Assembly (NCBI GenBank): GCA_022453515.1
Contig: JAJNNY010000011.1
Location: 496,001 to 560,000 of the forward strand
DNA from: Astrocystis sublimbata
Lineage: Eukaryota > Ascomycota > Sordariomycetes > Xylariales > Xylariaceae
Direction: 5' to 3'
DNA length: 64,000 nucleotides
Made by a program: the position numbers and the translations under genes. Under the pieces are notes generated by a model, which was given only the letters and a program-made list of their open reading frames with translations, made no database searches and was not told the DNA's origin. Shown in pieces: positions 12,823 through 22,976 of this stretch (positions are counted from its first letter, which is position 1; every line of letters starts with the position of its first letter).

Positions 12823-14355
12823 CCTAATATTATTCTGAAGCCTTCCTTGTGTTGTGTTGCCTTGATATTGTAATCAGTAGGTCGCAGCTATGACTCAAGA
12901 CGAGGTGCCAAGAGCTATTCACCAGCTATATAATTATCAAGGAACCACACGGTCACATCATGGAATCTCGGCGATGCTACCTTTTCTTTGTATTATATAC
13001 CTCAAAGACTGATGCAACAACAGCTACGACCAATGGAAAACATATCCGGTACTCCATGTGCGCTTGCTTCGATTACTCCGTATTCCTGACCACCGGAGCT
13101 GGATTGGTTCAATGCGGAATATGGGGTAGAAGCTGGGGTAGCTAGAAAGCTGCCTGCATGAAAGAAATACCCCCAAACTTTATATACCAGACACGTGTAG
13201 GCAAGCTGTAAAAGTGGTCACGGGTTACTGTGAACAATGAAATAAGCTTGTTACCCATTCAGCTTTCCCCCAACGAGAGCTAGATCCGGTAAGAACTTTA
13301 TGCATGCTCAGATGAAAACACCCGTGTTACTTCCAAGTTGAAACTCGTGGGGAGGTTGACAAAGAAACTCCTCTTCTGCCGTCGCCAGTCGCCCCTGAAC
13401 CCTTTCTATGCCCATTCCGAAATCCATTGATATCACTCTATGGACATTTAAGCGGAGAGCAGGGAATATATGCCAAGGCGGGTGGCTGCCCTACACCGCC
13501 GACGATAAGCTAGCTCTATGTCGAGAGCTTGTTCTATCTCAATGATAAGAGGAGGGCTTGCGAGGTCATGGTTGTGATGGGACATAAACGATTCTCTTGA
13601 GCCCTCCCCGCTCGAACAACAAGCGGGGTAATTTGCACAGGCGGACCGAGTGCGGTCAGTTCATCCCATGTGTGACTCAAGTCCTGCTGCTTCGTTGATG
13701 GCACCGATGTCGTTCGGCATGTTATCTTCTGAGGCCTATCCCAATAAGGAATGTGTCACAAGCGAGATATTGCAAAAAGGCGAGCAAGCGGTGGCGGAAT
13801 TGGCTTTTCTCAATATATGGCAATTACGTTAAGTATATATGTATTTGCTATAAGATACCCCGTCTACGATCTCAGCTAGAACGGCATACGAAATATACAT
13901 AGTAGTTTGATCTGGCCTTAATTTTATTTATCGGGGTCGTCGTTTGTGATAAAAGAATACTGTTGCATCAATGACCAAGTTCACACGTGCTTGCTGCCCC
14001 AGCCAAAGCCTTGGGGTAATAGAAACCGGGCTCAAGCGAATGCGACACAACTTCCAATCCCATGGGACTATGATTCCAGAAAAACACGGGTCTACATACA
14101 ACTTACATAAGCATATTCGCCAGGGAAAAAAAGCCGACTCGAGTCTCAATCAAATCCGCCTAAGATATAGCCACCGAAGTACGTAGTTATTGAAGACCGA
14201 TCACTCAAACGTGAAAGCGTGGATAGGAACTTGGGAAGTACCAACACGGCCTTTCTATTAAGTGAGTAGCGTATCGCACACCTACGTATCTAAATAACCA
14301 CTTCATTTCATCCCAGCATCCCACAAATATCAACAGCGCACGGGAACCCCCCCCT
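12823..14355. other. Intergenic, no gene seen
   Basis: About 1.5 kb with only short, motif-free ORFs. It probably includes the promoter of the transporter ending at 12795. Confidence 0.4.
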
Positions 14356-14513
14356 TTATTCATTGACATTGACTTGTCCCTCCCAAACCGCCTCACCAGA
14401 CCCCAGCGGCGCCAGCATCTTCTCCCAGCCAACATCGAACTCTTCAACATCGAACCCTTCAACAGCAGCACTATGCTTCAAGAACGTCAACTCCCCAAAA
14501 GTAGCCCCCAAAG
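14356..14513 (-). pseudogene. Possible terminal exon or gene fragment, unknown family
   Basis: On the minus strand a frame of about 50 codons follows an acceptor-like TTTCTAG and ends at TAA. It contains FGELTFLKHSAAVEGF and VGWEKMLAPLG, with codon choice like the real genes nearby. No upstream exon can be assembled; the next 600 bp on that strand look noncoding. It could be the remaining C-terminus of a lost gene, the last exon of a gene I failed to build, or chance. I do not recognise the family. Confidence 0.25.
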
Positions 14514-15209
14514 CTAGAAATCAAATCCCATGCGCTTAGTCAAAGATTTTAACCGAATCCATCTTGTAAACATAGACCAAGTCATTTGTCTCATTTATCA
14601 AACAGACTCGGCAGTAGACGTGCTACCTTACTACTCCCCTGCTACAACCTACACAGATTTATAATTGGTACAGCATGGCTTTAAGCTCGGCTCACCCTTC
14701 CGTCGGTAATATTTGTTAGAGCTAGATTCATGATTATATAATTATAATCTCTCCCTTTCCAGCTTGTGAATAGGTAGTGAAAGACCTCACGACAACTTCG
14801 CTGCATGTCAATAGCCGGATTATTCGATATAGGGGGCGAGAGTATGTGGGATGTATGAATATAGGGCGAGGCACTATCCTCGTACCTGTATGAAAGTATA
14901 TTCTGATTAATATGAGCGGTTTGAATGTACTGAAAAATAGAGTTTCAAGGCACATGCACCCGAAACCTCGTGTCTTATGAGTCACATGTACCAAAAGGAC
15001 TGGAAGAGAGTGATCACTGAACTATAAGTCAGACCTCATTGCACCCTTACCGTCCCCTTCGTTCCATCTACACAGTACACCAAAGCAACACAAGTTCCTC
15101 GGCGATAGAACGCACGCATTGTTACACAAAAAGACACCATAGAAGCCCGACAAGCTACTCAGTGTCACTCTTCCTACCTATAACATCTCTCGCTACATTA
15201 TCATTCACC
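14514..15209. other. Intergenic, no gene seen
   Basis: AT-rich sequence upstream of the gene at 15210. The last 100 bp are C/T-rich, as is common for fungal transcription start regions. Confidence 0.4.
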
Positions 15210-16022
15210 ATGTGTCGTCCCATTGCCGGGTCTCCATCACCGCCCTCTTACAAATCCCAGGCCTCGTCGACCGACGCCGACCAACACAAGAGTGGCAGCA
15301 GCGTTCCAGGTGGCGATGGCCAACCGCCCCTCGAACTAGCCCCATGGCAGAGACGATGGAACGTCGAGTGGCTGAACAACGCGAAGATCCCAGACCTGCA
15401 ATATAAATGCATAAACAAGCAGCGGCCGCTGAGTAGCAGGCAACCCACACTCTCGACCAGAGAGAGTATCAATACCTTCGAAGATTTTGTGAGCAGCGAG
15501 GTAGCGAAGATGATCGAGGCAGGGTTCGTGGACAAGAAGGACGCGCACAAACGAACACGACTCCGCAACGCGGCACGCCGATGCACGTGGCCCCTCCAAT
15601 TCGCTCTCCTCCGAGCCAAGGCCCTCAAGAAATGCTGGGACGACCTGCAGGGCAAGGACGGGCTGGTCCGGGTCACGGCCGTCATGGAGGAGCAGGGGGG
15701 GCACCCGCGGTGGCAGGCGGAGATGACGTTCACGATGCAGCCGAAGCAGTTCAAGCAGATGACTGACGCAGGGCAGTGGATCGAATTCCCTTCGCCGGAA
15801 GACATCAAGTGGTTCGGTGTCGCCGTGCCCGGCGACGTGAAGAGGCTTCGTGCCACCCGTCAAACAAACTGGGGCCGTGATCTGAGTCCCGCTGCCACCA
15901 GCGTCCCCTTTGGTCTGCAGGATGGGTGTATCGTGCGAAATCCTTCGACGTACTTCCTACCACGAGACTATAGCCTATTCATTGAACAGAAGCGATGTAG
16001 CCACTGCGGCTGCATACCATAG
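15210..16022 (+). CDS. Hypothetical protein, basic, Cys-rich end
   Basis: Single-exon gene of 270 aa. I chose the ATG at 15210 (MCRPIAGSPSPPSY) because the frame upstream has no ATG. No known domain is recognised. Residues 1-45 are low-complexity Ser/Pro/Gln. The middle is rich in Trp and charged residues (WQRRWNVEWLNNAKIPDLQ, WPLQFALLRAKALKKCWDDL), suggesting a folded helical domain. The C-terminus ends CSHCGCIP, a compact cysteine cluster that might bind a metal or be lipidated. No signal peptide or membrane segment. Codon usage is strongly G/C-ending, which supports a real gene. Confidence 0.6.
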   Translation: MCRPIAGSPSPPSYKSQASSTDADQHKSGSSVPGGDGQPPLELAPWQRRWNVEWLNNAKIPDLQYKCINKQRPLSSRQPTLSTRESINTFEDFVSSEVAKMIEAGFVDKKDAHKRTRLRNAARRCTWPLQFALLRAKALKKCWDDLQGKDGLVRVTAVMEEQGGHPRWQAEMTFTMQPKQFKQMTDAGQWIEFPSPEDIKWFGVAVPGDVKRLRATRQTNWGRDLSPAATSVPFGLQDGCIVRNPSTYFLPRDYSLFIEQKRCSHCGCIP

Positions 16023-16176
16023 TCTCCAAATTTCACCCTTCAATCAGGTACTGTTCGTGCAAAATTGGCAGGGAAATGACTTCTGTTAGTAACTTGCTCC
16101 ACCCTATGCGTTCAAGATCACCAACCGATCAATCAGGCAGTCAATAAGTAGAAGAGCTTTTGTAAATAAAACTATG

Positions 16177-16389
16177 CTATTTCCCCGTCGCTAATTTCAC
16201 CACCCATCCAAGAATATTGAACAAAAAAGTCAAAGTTGCGACCACCAGAGCCCACTCAGATGTTGAAACCTGCCAGCCAGCCCTTTGATCCCTGCCCCAG
16301 GAGTTTGCCATCACTCTCCGCCAGAGTCTCGGCCGTTTGCGGTCCGCGTCCCTATTGATTATATCGCTCGTTAGCTTGTGAAGCCTCAT
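16177..16389 (-). CDS. Small ORF with C-terminal membrane segment
   Basis: A 70-codon ORF beginning MRLHKLTSDIINRDADRKRP. It has a basic first half and one hydrophobic segment, WALVVATLTFLFNILGWVV, near the end, like a tail-anchored protein. It may instead be the last exon of a larger minus-strand gene whose earlier exons would lie in 16470-16940, where a Pro/Ser/Arg-rich frame ends at a GTGAGT donor at about 16737. I could not join them with confidence. Confidence 0.3.
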   Translation of the reverse strand: MRLHKLTSDIINRDADRKRPRLWRRVMANSWGRDQRAGWQVSTSEWALVVATLTFLFNILGWVVKLATGK

Positions 16390-16454
16390 ATTGTTTCCTA
16401 GGGCACGATACGCCGTTTGGCTAAAGAGACCGGATATCGAAAAAGGGAGCTAAT

Positions 16455-16471
16455 GGGGGGGGGGGGGGGGG
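16455..16471. repeat. Homopolymer G17
   Basis: An uninterrupted run of 17 G residues. Such runs are unstable and prone to sequencing error, so length is approximate. Confidence 0.85.
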
Positions 16472-17000
16472 TTACTCACGCGTCACCACCCGTCGACGGC
16501 CCAACGTCCCCCAGTTGTAACAGTTCAGGTCTGCAGCTCTAAACCACTACACTATCAAAAGATAGAACGTTATCAACTCGGAGAGTCGACCATCTGCAGG
16601 CGCTTATATACGGAACCGTGACACTAGTTGCCCATTTGCTGCGTTTTCAAGGTTGGGTGCGCTGCAATAATGTTAGCTATGAGGCTACAACTTCAGTTGA
16701 TGATGATGCCTCGGCGGCCAAGGGATCAATTAACTCACGCAGGATGATTGTCTTGGGCACCGGGGTCCGCGGGGTTGTCTCGGGGTGGATCGGCGGGAGT
16801 TGGTGTCGGACCGATAGGATGACTGGCGGCGGCGTCCGGCGTGGTATGGAGAGTGGCTGGCTGGGGAGGGGGGGCAGGGGAAATTGCCTGGGCTGGCTGG
16901 AGGGGCTCTGAATTCGGTCAACAACGCCTTGTATGTCATTTATATAATGACTGATTTACCTGGTTCGTGGTCGTCGATGAGGACCAACGTGTGGTCCTCC
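16472..17000. other. Noncoding region with possible exon on minus strand
   Basis: Includes a Pro/Ser-rich minus frame (16939-16737) ending at a GTGAGT donor, a tRNA-like A-box near 16525-16560, and a perfect 8-bp inverted repeat with a 3-nt loop at 16991-17009. Nothing here makes a complete gene that I can support. Confidence 0.3.
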
Positions 17001-17264
17001 TAGGACCACTTGATGGTCATATTGAGTAATGATTTTACCAAAAGAAATTGTGGTAATGTTGATATGGATGACGGAGTAAGACTTAGTAGGACCACCGGAG
17101 GGTTATATTGAGTAATGATGCTTTACCCAAAAAAAATTGTGGTAATGCTGATATGGACGATAGAGTAAGACTTAGTAGGACAACCGGATGGTTATATTGA
17201 GTAATGATGCTTTACCCAAAAAAAATTGTGGTAATGCTGATATGGACGACAGAGTAAGACTCAG
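17001..17264. repeat. Three tandem copies of an 86-89 bp unit
   Basis: Units lie at 17001-17086, 17087-17175 and 17176-17264. Copies 2 and 3 differ at only about four positions, while copy 1 is more diverged and three bases shorter. Each starts TAGGAC, has TATTGAGTAATGAT in its first third (CATATTGAG in copy 1), then an A-run and GTGGTAATG. The array ends abruptly. It is noncoding in all frames that I checked. Confidence 0.9.
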
Positions 17265-17450
17265 TCGTGAAGAATTGAACGAAACTCACCCTTTTATAAT
17301 ACTTCAAGTTTAAAGTTTTTCTCGTTGTTTACCCGCAGCAAGTGCTCCTGGGGCCGCCTGCTTTCTTGCATTTGCCAACCTAGAAGGAATTACGGAGACA
17401 GGTTTCAAACTCTGCTGCCATTACATCACCACTGTGGAAGAGGGGCACGA

Positions 17451-17882
17451 TTACCCCATGCGTGGCTTCGATAACAAGGTAAGGTAGGTATAGATTAATA
17501 GAAGGTGTAGCACTCTGTAGAAGGTCCTGCCCTCGAGCGCAGAATTAGCCACTACAGCCCCCAGCTCTGAAAGAGCAATGGTGCTCCGCGCCAGATGGCC
17601 GATTTTGAACGAAGAAGGCATCATCACGGGCCTGCTCTCCACAGACGCTGTATTCTCCGACGCCGCTTCCGTATTGACTGCATCTCGCGTTTCGATATCT
17701 GTAGGCAGAGAGAGCGATGCCAGTGCGGACGGTGGGAGCTCGAGATGTGTCCATATTTCCTCAACGATGGCGAGGGGCGTGAAGGAGGCTCGGCTTGCCA
17801 TTTCGCGCTCTCTCATTTTCTCGAATCCTTTAGTGTACGATATGTCGAGGACATGGAAACCCGCGTATATGAACCAATACAC
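17451..17882 (-). pseudogene. Truncated ORF, CoA-transferase (family III)-like N-terminus
   Basis: A minus-strand frame with good fungal codon usage. From the ATG at about 17801 it reads MASRASFTPLAIVEEIW, then LELPPSALASLSLP, a Ser/Glu-rich linker, and SSFKIGHLARSTIALSELGA. That order resembles the N-terminus of fungal CaiB/BaiF-type CoA-transferases, where a short pre-domain is followed by S(F/L)KIGHLAQ-like sequence. After about residue 100 the frame loses any similarity and stops, so the catalytic Asp and the rest of a roughly 500-aa enzyme are missing. The family assignment rests on memory of motifs and is tentative. Confidence 0.3.
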
Positions 17883-18406
17883 CTCATCTCGAAGGGCATG
17901 TGCTATCCTCCAATCAGATTGGCCGTCACAAGCCGCGTCCTCGCACCTCTGACCGGACCGTAGTTGGAGCGAACACCTCGTGCCTCGGCATTAGGCTTGA
18001 GAGCGAAAGCTCAAATGTGAAGAATTGTGCAGTCCAGCTGTCCAAGTTGAGACCTAGATGGATGTTACTCGATGCTAGACTATTTCCGGCAATAACACTG
18101 TGCGCTGATTCGAATAGGGGCGATGTAATGATATAATTCAGACCGGCTGAATAAGACAGCAAGGGTCAGTTTCATACTGCAACAGACGTATCACGAATGG
18201 AACGTCTTTTTAAACATCAGCTTATACACAATGTTCACTACCCTTGATAATATACAGCATAAGCCTATCCCTCACCAAACAGGTACAGGTACAGGTACAC
18301 ACGAAGACAGGCCATATACCATCGCTTGGTAAGTGTATACAATATCCACCAACTCCCTTCGCTATGCAACACCTCCTTTTTAGTACACGCTAGCCTTCTA
18401 GAAACT
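17883..18406. other. Intergenic
   Basis: No clear gene. Contains a small AGGTAC triplication at 18282-18299 and the 3' region of the golgin gene. Confidence 0.4.
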
Positions 18407-21400
18407 CTATTTTTTAGAAGACAGCAGATAGGTGAGTGACTTCGTCCCTTTTCTTGTTTCCTCCCTGAGAGGAGCGTTAGTCACCGCATAAAATATGGCA
18501 GAAAAGGCAGAAGTTTGCACCAATGAAAGAAGAAACTTACTCAGTGCACCCAAGCGCATGTAAGAGCGGTGGGATCATCTGCACTCGCATTCTCGCCTCC
18601 TCCAGTGAGATAAGCTGGAGGAAGATGGTCTTGACATAGTTAGGGTCAACCGCACTTGTTGCAGGTTTTGTGCCTGGTTTTCCATTAGATCCAGTTGAGG
18701 GATTGAGCTTAGCTTGAGCACTCTTAAGATCCTTGTTGGTTTTTTCAAGTCGAGTCTGCGCTTCGTCCAGTAGTTTCCTCAGGTGGGCCTTTTGCTTCTC
18801 AGTCTCGCGGACTGTTTGCTCAGAACCGTCCAGCGCTGAGCGCAGACTCGCGACCGTAGCACGCAAGTCCTGGGTGTCGGCAGTGGCCTTCTCCTCGATC
18901 CGTTCCAGCTCCTCCCGCCGTCGACGTGATTCCTCGTCGCTCACCACGAGGGATTTGTTCTTGGCATTGAGAGCCTTACTCTCGCGCTCGAGTTCGCGGA
19001 CTTTGGCTTTGAGCTCTTCTGCCTCGCGAGCGCGTTTTCGACCGGCATTTGATTGCTCATCCTCGAGCCGGTCACGCTCCTCTATGGCTGCTTCCATCTG
19101 GCTCTTCATTTCGCGAACCCTGAGATCGGCCTTATCGTTCTCCTCCCGAATTCGTCGCCGCATCGTCTCTGCCTCCCGAGTTCTTGCTTCCAGATGCTTT
19201 TGCGCCTCTGCCAGCTCTTCTTGGAGACTGTCTTGTTGATTCTGCGCCTCCTTCAGTTGGGTTTCCAACTCTTTATGTTCAGCACGCATTGATGTCAGCA
19301 GGTTCTGAGCATTCTTGTACTGATTCGTCTTCAACTCAACATCTTGTTTGGCAGAGACCTGCTCTTTCTGTAACCGGGCAACCTGCTCCTCAAGATCCTG
19401 AGCCTTGGGCCGAAGACTAGCCAGCTCAAACTGTGCCGTTTCTAGTTCTTGAGAGACTTTATCTGCTCTGGAGACCAGGTCTGCTTTATCGGCGTCCAGT
19501 CGTCTGTTATCTCGCCCAAGAGTCCGCTTCTCGTCTTCCAACTTTGCACGAGACGTTTTCTCGGCTGACAGCCGGTCATTTAGCACCTTGTTCTCGGACT
19601 CACGGTCGGAAGCTAGGCGTGTGACGCGGCTGAGCTCGGTCTTGCTCTCCTTCTCACGTTTTTCAACAGCACGCAATTCATTTCGGCCAGATACGAGCTC
19701 TTCGCGAACCGATTTTAGGTCTTCAGAGTCCTGCCTTCCCTTCTTCACTTCTGTTTGTAACTTAGAACAAAGTTCCTTGACGTATACAATCTCCTTGTAG
19801 CGATCCTGACAAAGTTTCTCTGAAGCGCGTAGATTAGATTGTAGCGTGCTCACTTTAGCCGCGTATTTATCTTCCATTGCCTTGGATTTGAGTTCGTGAT
19901 CATCCCCTGCAGCCTTTCCAGACGTAGCGGCTGCTTCTATTTGCTTATCCAGCTCGATCTTTTGTTGCCGCAGGCTTTCAATTTCTTCTGCCTGTCCAGC
20001 CGCCGCTTCCGCTTGGGTATTCAGCTTGGCTTTCTCTCGTTGCAAGTTTTCAATTTGTTCCTTCTGGCTACTGAATTCCTTATTCAAGGACTCATGCTTC
20101 TCTTCCAGAGCTTTGAGCTTTCTGGCCGCCTGTGCAGCTTGTTCGCCAATGTCAATGACATGTTGCTGCATTTCTTCACATTCCTCGTTTCGCATTTGCA
20201 GATCTTCCAAGGTCTTGCGGTGCTCGCTGTTCTTGTCGGCCATTTCTTTTCGCAATGAATCGATTTCTTGCATCCGACTTGCCAAGTCGGCTAATTCTTT
20301 GTTATACTCATTACTCGTTTGGGCAATTTGGGCTTCCAAGGTTGCGACTTTGGTTTCCAGGGTTTCACTGTGGGGGTCTGCGGTGGAAGGGCCTTCGGCT
20401 TCCGATATGTTGCTGCTACCAGTGTCTGCGACTACCAGTGGGGTGTTAGCGCCCCCTTTCTTCTTCTTCTTGTTATTCTTCTTCTTGTTCGCCTGTGCCG
20501 TTGCCGCAGATACTGCGGGAGCTGGTGCGGCCTGATTGCTGGCCGCCTCTGTCGTTCTGAAATCCTCGAGCTGACCCTTCAAGCCAGCGACCACCTCTTT
20601 CATCTGGGTGATGTGATCGGAGAGCTTCGTGAGCTCGGCAGCTTTGGTTTCGCCGAGGGAACGTTCCTTCTGCAGACTCTCCCCTCTCTCTTTGAGCTGC
20701 TTGCTTCTTAATTCGAGTGTCACATCCAGCACCTTCATCTTAGCGTGGGCCTCGTCGAAGCTTTTATGGGCAATTGCTTCTTGTTCCTGGGCAGCGTATA
20801 ATTCCAGCTTGAGCGTATCCATCTGCGACTTTAAGTCTGTGATCTGCTCATCTCGTGCGCCTAGCTCTGTTCGCAGTTTAGGAACCTCGTCATGGTCAGA
20901 GAGCGTGTTCGCTTGCTCACCATCCTTGCCCGCAACCTTGTCGGTGGGAGCGTCTGCCTTAGCAGATTTGAGAGTAGCTATCACGTTCCTCAAGACAGCA
21001 GACTCCTGTTCGGACGAAGTCACTTGCTTCTGCAGATTGTCCTTCTCGGCAGAGATGCGCCTCAACTCTTGCATAGCCATATCGCTCTTCATGGAGAAGG
21101 TTTTGATGTATTCGAGAAGGGCGTCCGGTTCCTTGATGGTACTGACTGGGGTATTCTCTTGCAGTGCTTGCTCAAAAGTCTTAATCTGAGTGTGGGCAAT
21201 GCGGTAGGATCGAAGGACCTCTGTGATGGTGGGGATGTGTGTCAGCCGAGCGGACCAGTCCACGACTACACGACAGACGAGGTCACCTACCATTGTGTTT
21301 GGACTCCAGCTTCTCCAGTCGCTTAAGCTTGGATTTCACCTGGGGGGGCAAGTCGGCGGTCTCGGATGCAATTGCAGCAGGGGCATCAGTGATCTTGGTG

Positions 21401-21781
21401 TCGTCGCCATCTTGCGACGGTGCCAAGCTGGTCTTCTCGGAGCTGGCATTCTTGGCAGCCTCTTTCGTCTTGTCAAGGGAATCAGGGAGTTGGGGGCTTA
21501 GGGTGCGACTCGAGCCGTCGGCGGTGTCAAGGTCGGGGTCGGTGGCAGCTTCGAAGACGGCGGGATCGGGGTGGCCGGAGGATTCAGGCTGGGCTGGCTT
21601 CTTGGCTGGATCGGGCGAGGAAGAGGCACCAACAGCAGGGCTGGAGGTAGCTGATCTCTGACGGGCCTGCTCCTCGGCTATGGTCTGGTTTAAAGCATCC
21701 TTGAATCTCTGTTTGGGCGGGCACACGGCTGGTCAGCAGACGGATGGACCGGCGGACGGCAGTGGTGCTTACAGAAAACAT
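18407..21781 (-). CDS. GRIP-domain coiled-coil golgin
   Basis: Golgi tethering protein; GRIP domains bind Arl-type GTPases at the trans-Golgi. Four exons: 21781-21773 (only nine bases, Met-Phe-Ser), 21708-21291, 21220-18541 and 18464-18407, giving 1054 aa. The start MFSRFKDALNQTIAEEQARQ matches the conserved amphipathic start of fungal golgins. Residues 20-130 are disordered Ser/Pro/Asp. From about 150 to 980 there is nearly continuous coiled coil, interrupted by a Lys/Asn-rich low-complexity stretch (KKKNNKKKKKGG). The end carries the GRIP-like DPNYVKTIFLQLISLEE. The last intron (18465-18540) has GTAAGT, ACTAACG and CTCTCAG, and splicing replaces an in-frame stop at 18537 with 19 further residues. 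It is divergent from lunapark with about 1.2 kb between starts. Confidence 0.9.
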
Positions 21782-22976
21782 GCTGGCTCGCAGCTGGTCT
21801 CAATCGGACCTCGGAAGATGTACGGTGTCAAGTATGGTGTGCTCTGCTCCGAAGCAGTGACTGGGGGACCAGGCAGCTACAGACCTGTGTCCATGCGCCA
21901 GGGCGATCCAATATGATGATGAGAAATGCGTATTTGGTCGGTAGCAAGATGCTGGCGATTGATGGCATGTAATGTTGCTTTTCCACTATTGACTGATGAG
22001 TAGTCCAAAGGCGCCAACAGTCATCCCAAGAAAGCAAGAAAGAAAGGAGAAAGAGACCCCGCGAGATGGGAAGTGAGAAAGATCGATACGATCTGAGACT
22101 TGCGACTACGAGGCAAGCGAGGCTTCCTTGTAGCTTACACGAATGAACTCAGTAGGTAGACCCTTGATGGTCAGGGGCCAGGAACGTACGTGCCTAGTGC
22201 CTACAGCTGAGCCTGCCCCCAGAGCTGGAAGCCTGCTGCAGGTGTCCCCAGACTTACACAGGAGGTACATCCTTAGTGAGCTGCAACCACCTAACCAAGG
22301 TACTTACTTACCTACTTAGGTTAGTCGACTGACAGCACCTGCTCCATGCGAAGAAGCCACCTCTCAACCAGCATTTAGATGCCCCACCTGGCGAATTCAT
22401 TGGTGCTCGCCACAAGTGGGTCCGAGCTACCTAACCTGCTTCAGTAACAATTACTCGCAATGGACAAGTGCGAGAAGATGGCTCTGTCTCACTGGCTCGC
22501 CTAAGAGAGCCAAGGGTGTCTCTAGGTAAGCTTCCTGTCGTCACCAAGCTCAAGCTCCGGAGCGCTGCACACCACCAATTTTCGACATCGACATCTTCTT
22601 CCTTTCCGTTCCGTTCTGTCTGCAGGCAGCCGAGGCCTCGACATCGTAGTATACTACCACTCCACAGGCATCACTGTCCTATTCCATTCTCGCTTTTCAT
22701 TCTTATTTTTCGATTCTCTTTGTCTCCGCTACCTACTCTCATGTTCACATAACAACAAACAAGACGACTTTCTTTAGGCATCGCTACTGCGCAACAGGCC
22801 CATCTCCGCTACCTCGCACCATATTGTATAGTATATACTGCCCAGTCTGGGTTATACCTGTGCTACAACTCTTCTCGCCGACTTACCACCTGCACTTTCC
22901 CGCCCCTTCTTCGACACAACAACGTCCGCCATGATCTTATAGACGGTCCCTATCGTCCCCCAACTCTAGCAACGCC
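21782..22976. other. Divergent promoter region golgin/lunapark
   Basis: Long intergenic region with C/T-rich tracts in its right half, likely the lunapark leader. Short upstream ORFs are present at 22741-22752 and 22931-22942. No gene seen. Confidence 0.5.
22931..22942 (+). promoter_or_regulatory. Minimal upstream ORF before lunapark
   Basis: ATG ATC TTA TAG, a three-codon upstream ORF in a good context (GCCATGA), 34 bases before the lunapark start codon. If the mRNA starts upstream of it, it should lower or regulate initiation. Another four-codon-class uORF (ATG TTC ACA TAA) lies at 22741. Confidence 0.45.

Noticed and set aside
19053..20711. Long plus-strand ORFs opposite the golgin
   Set aside because: They are antisense shadows of a Glu/Lys/Gln-rich coiled coil, giving Leu/Phe/Ser-rich frames without motifs.
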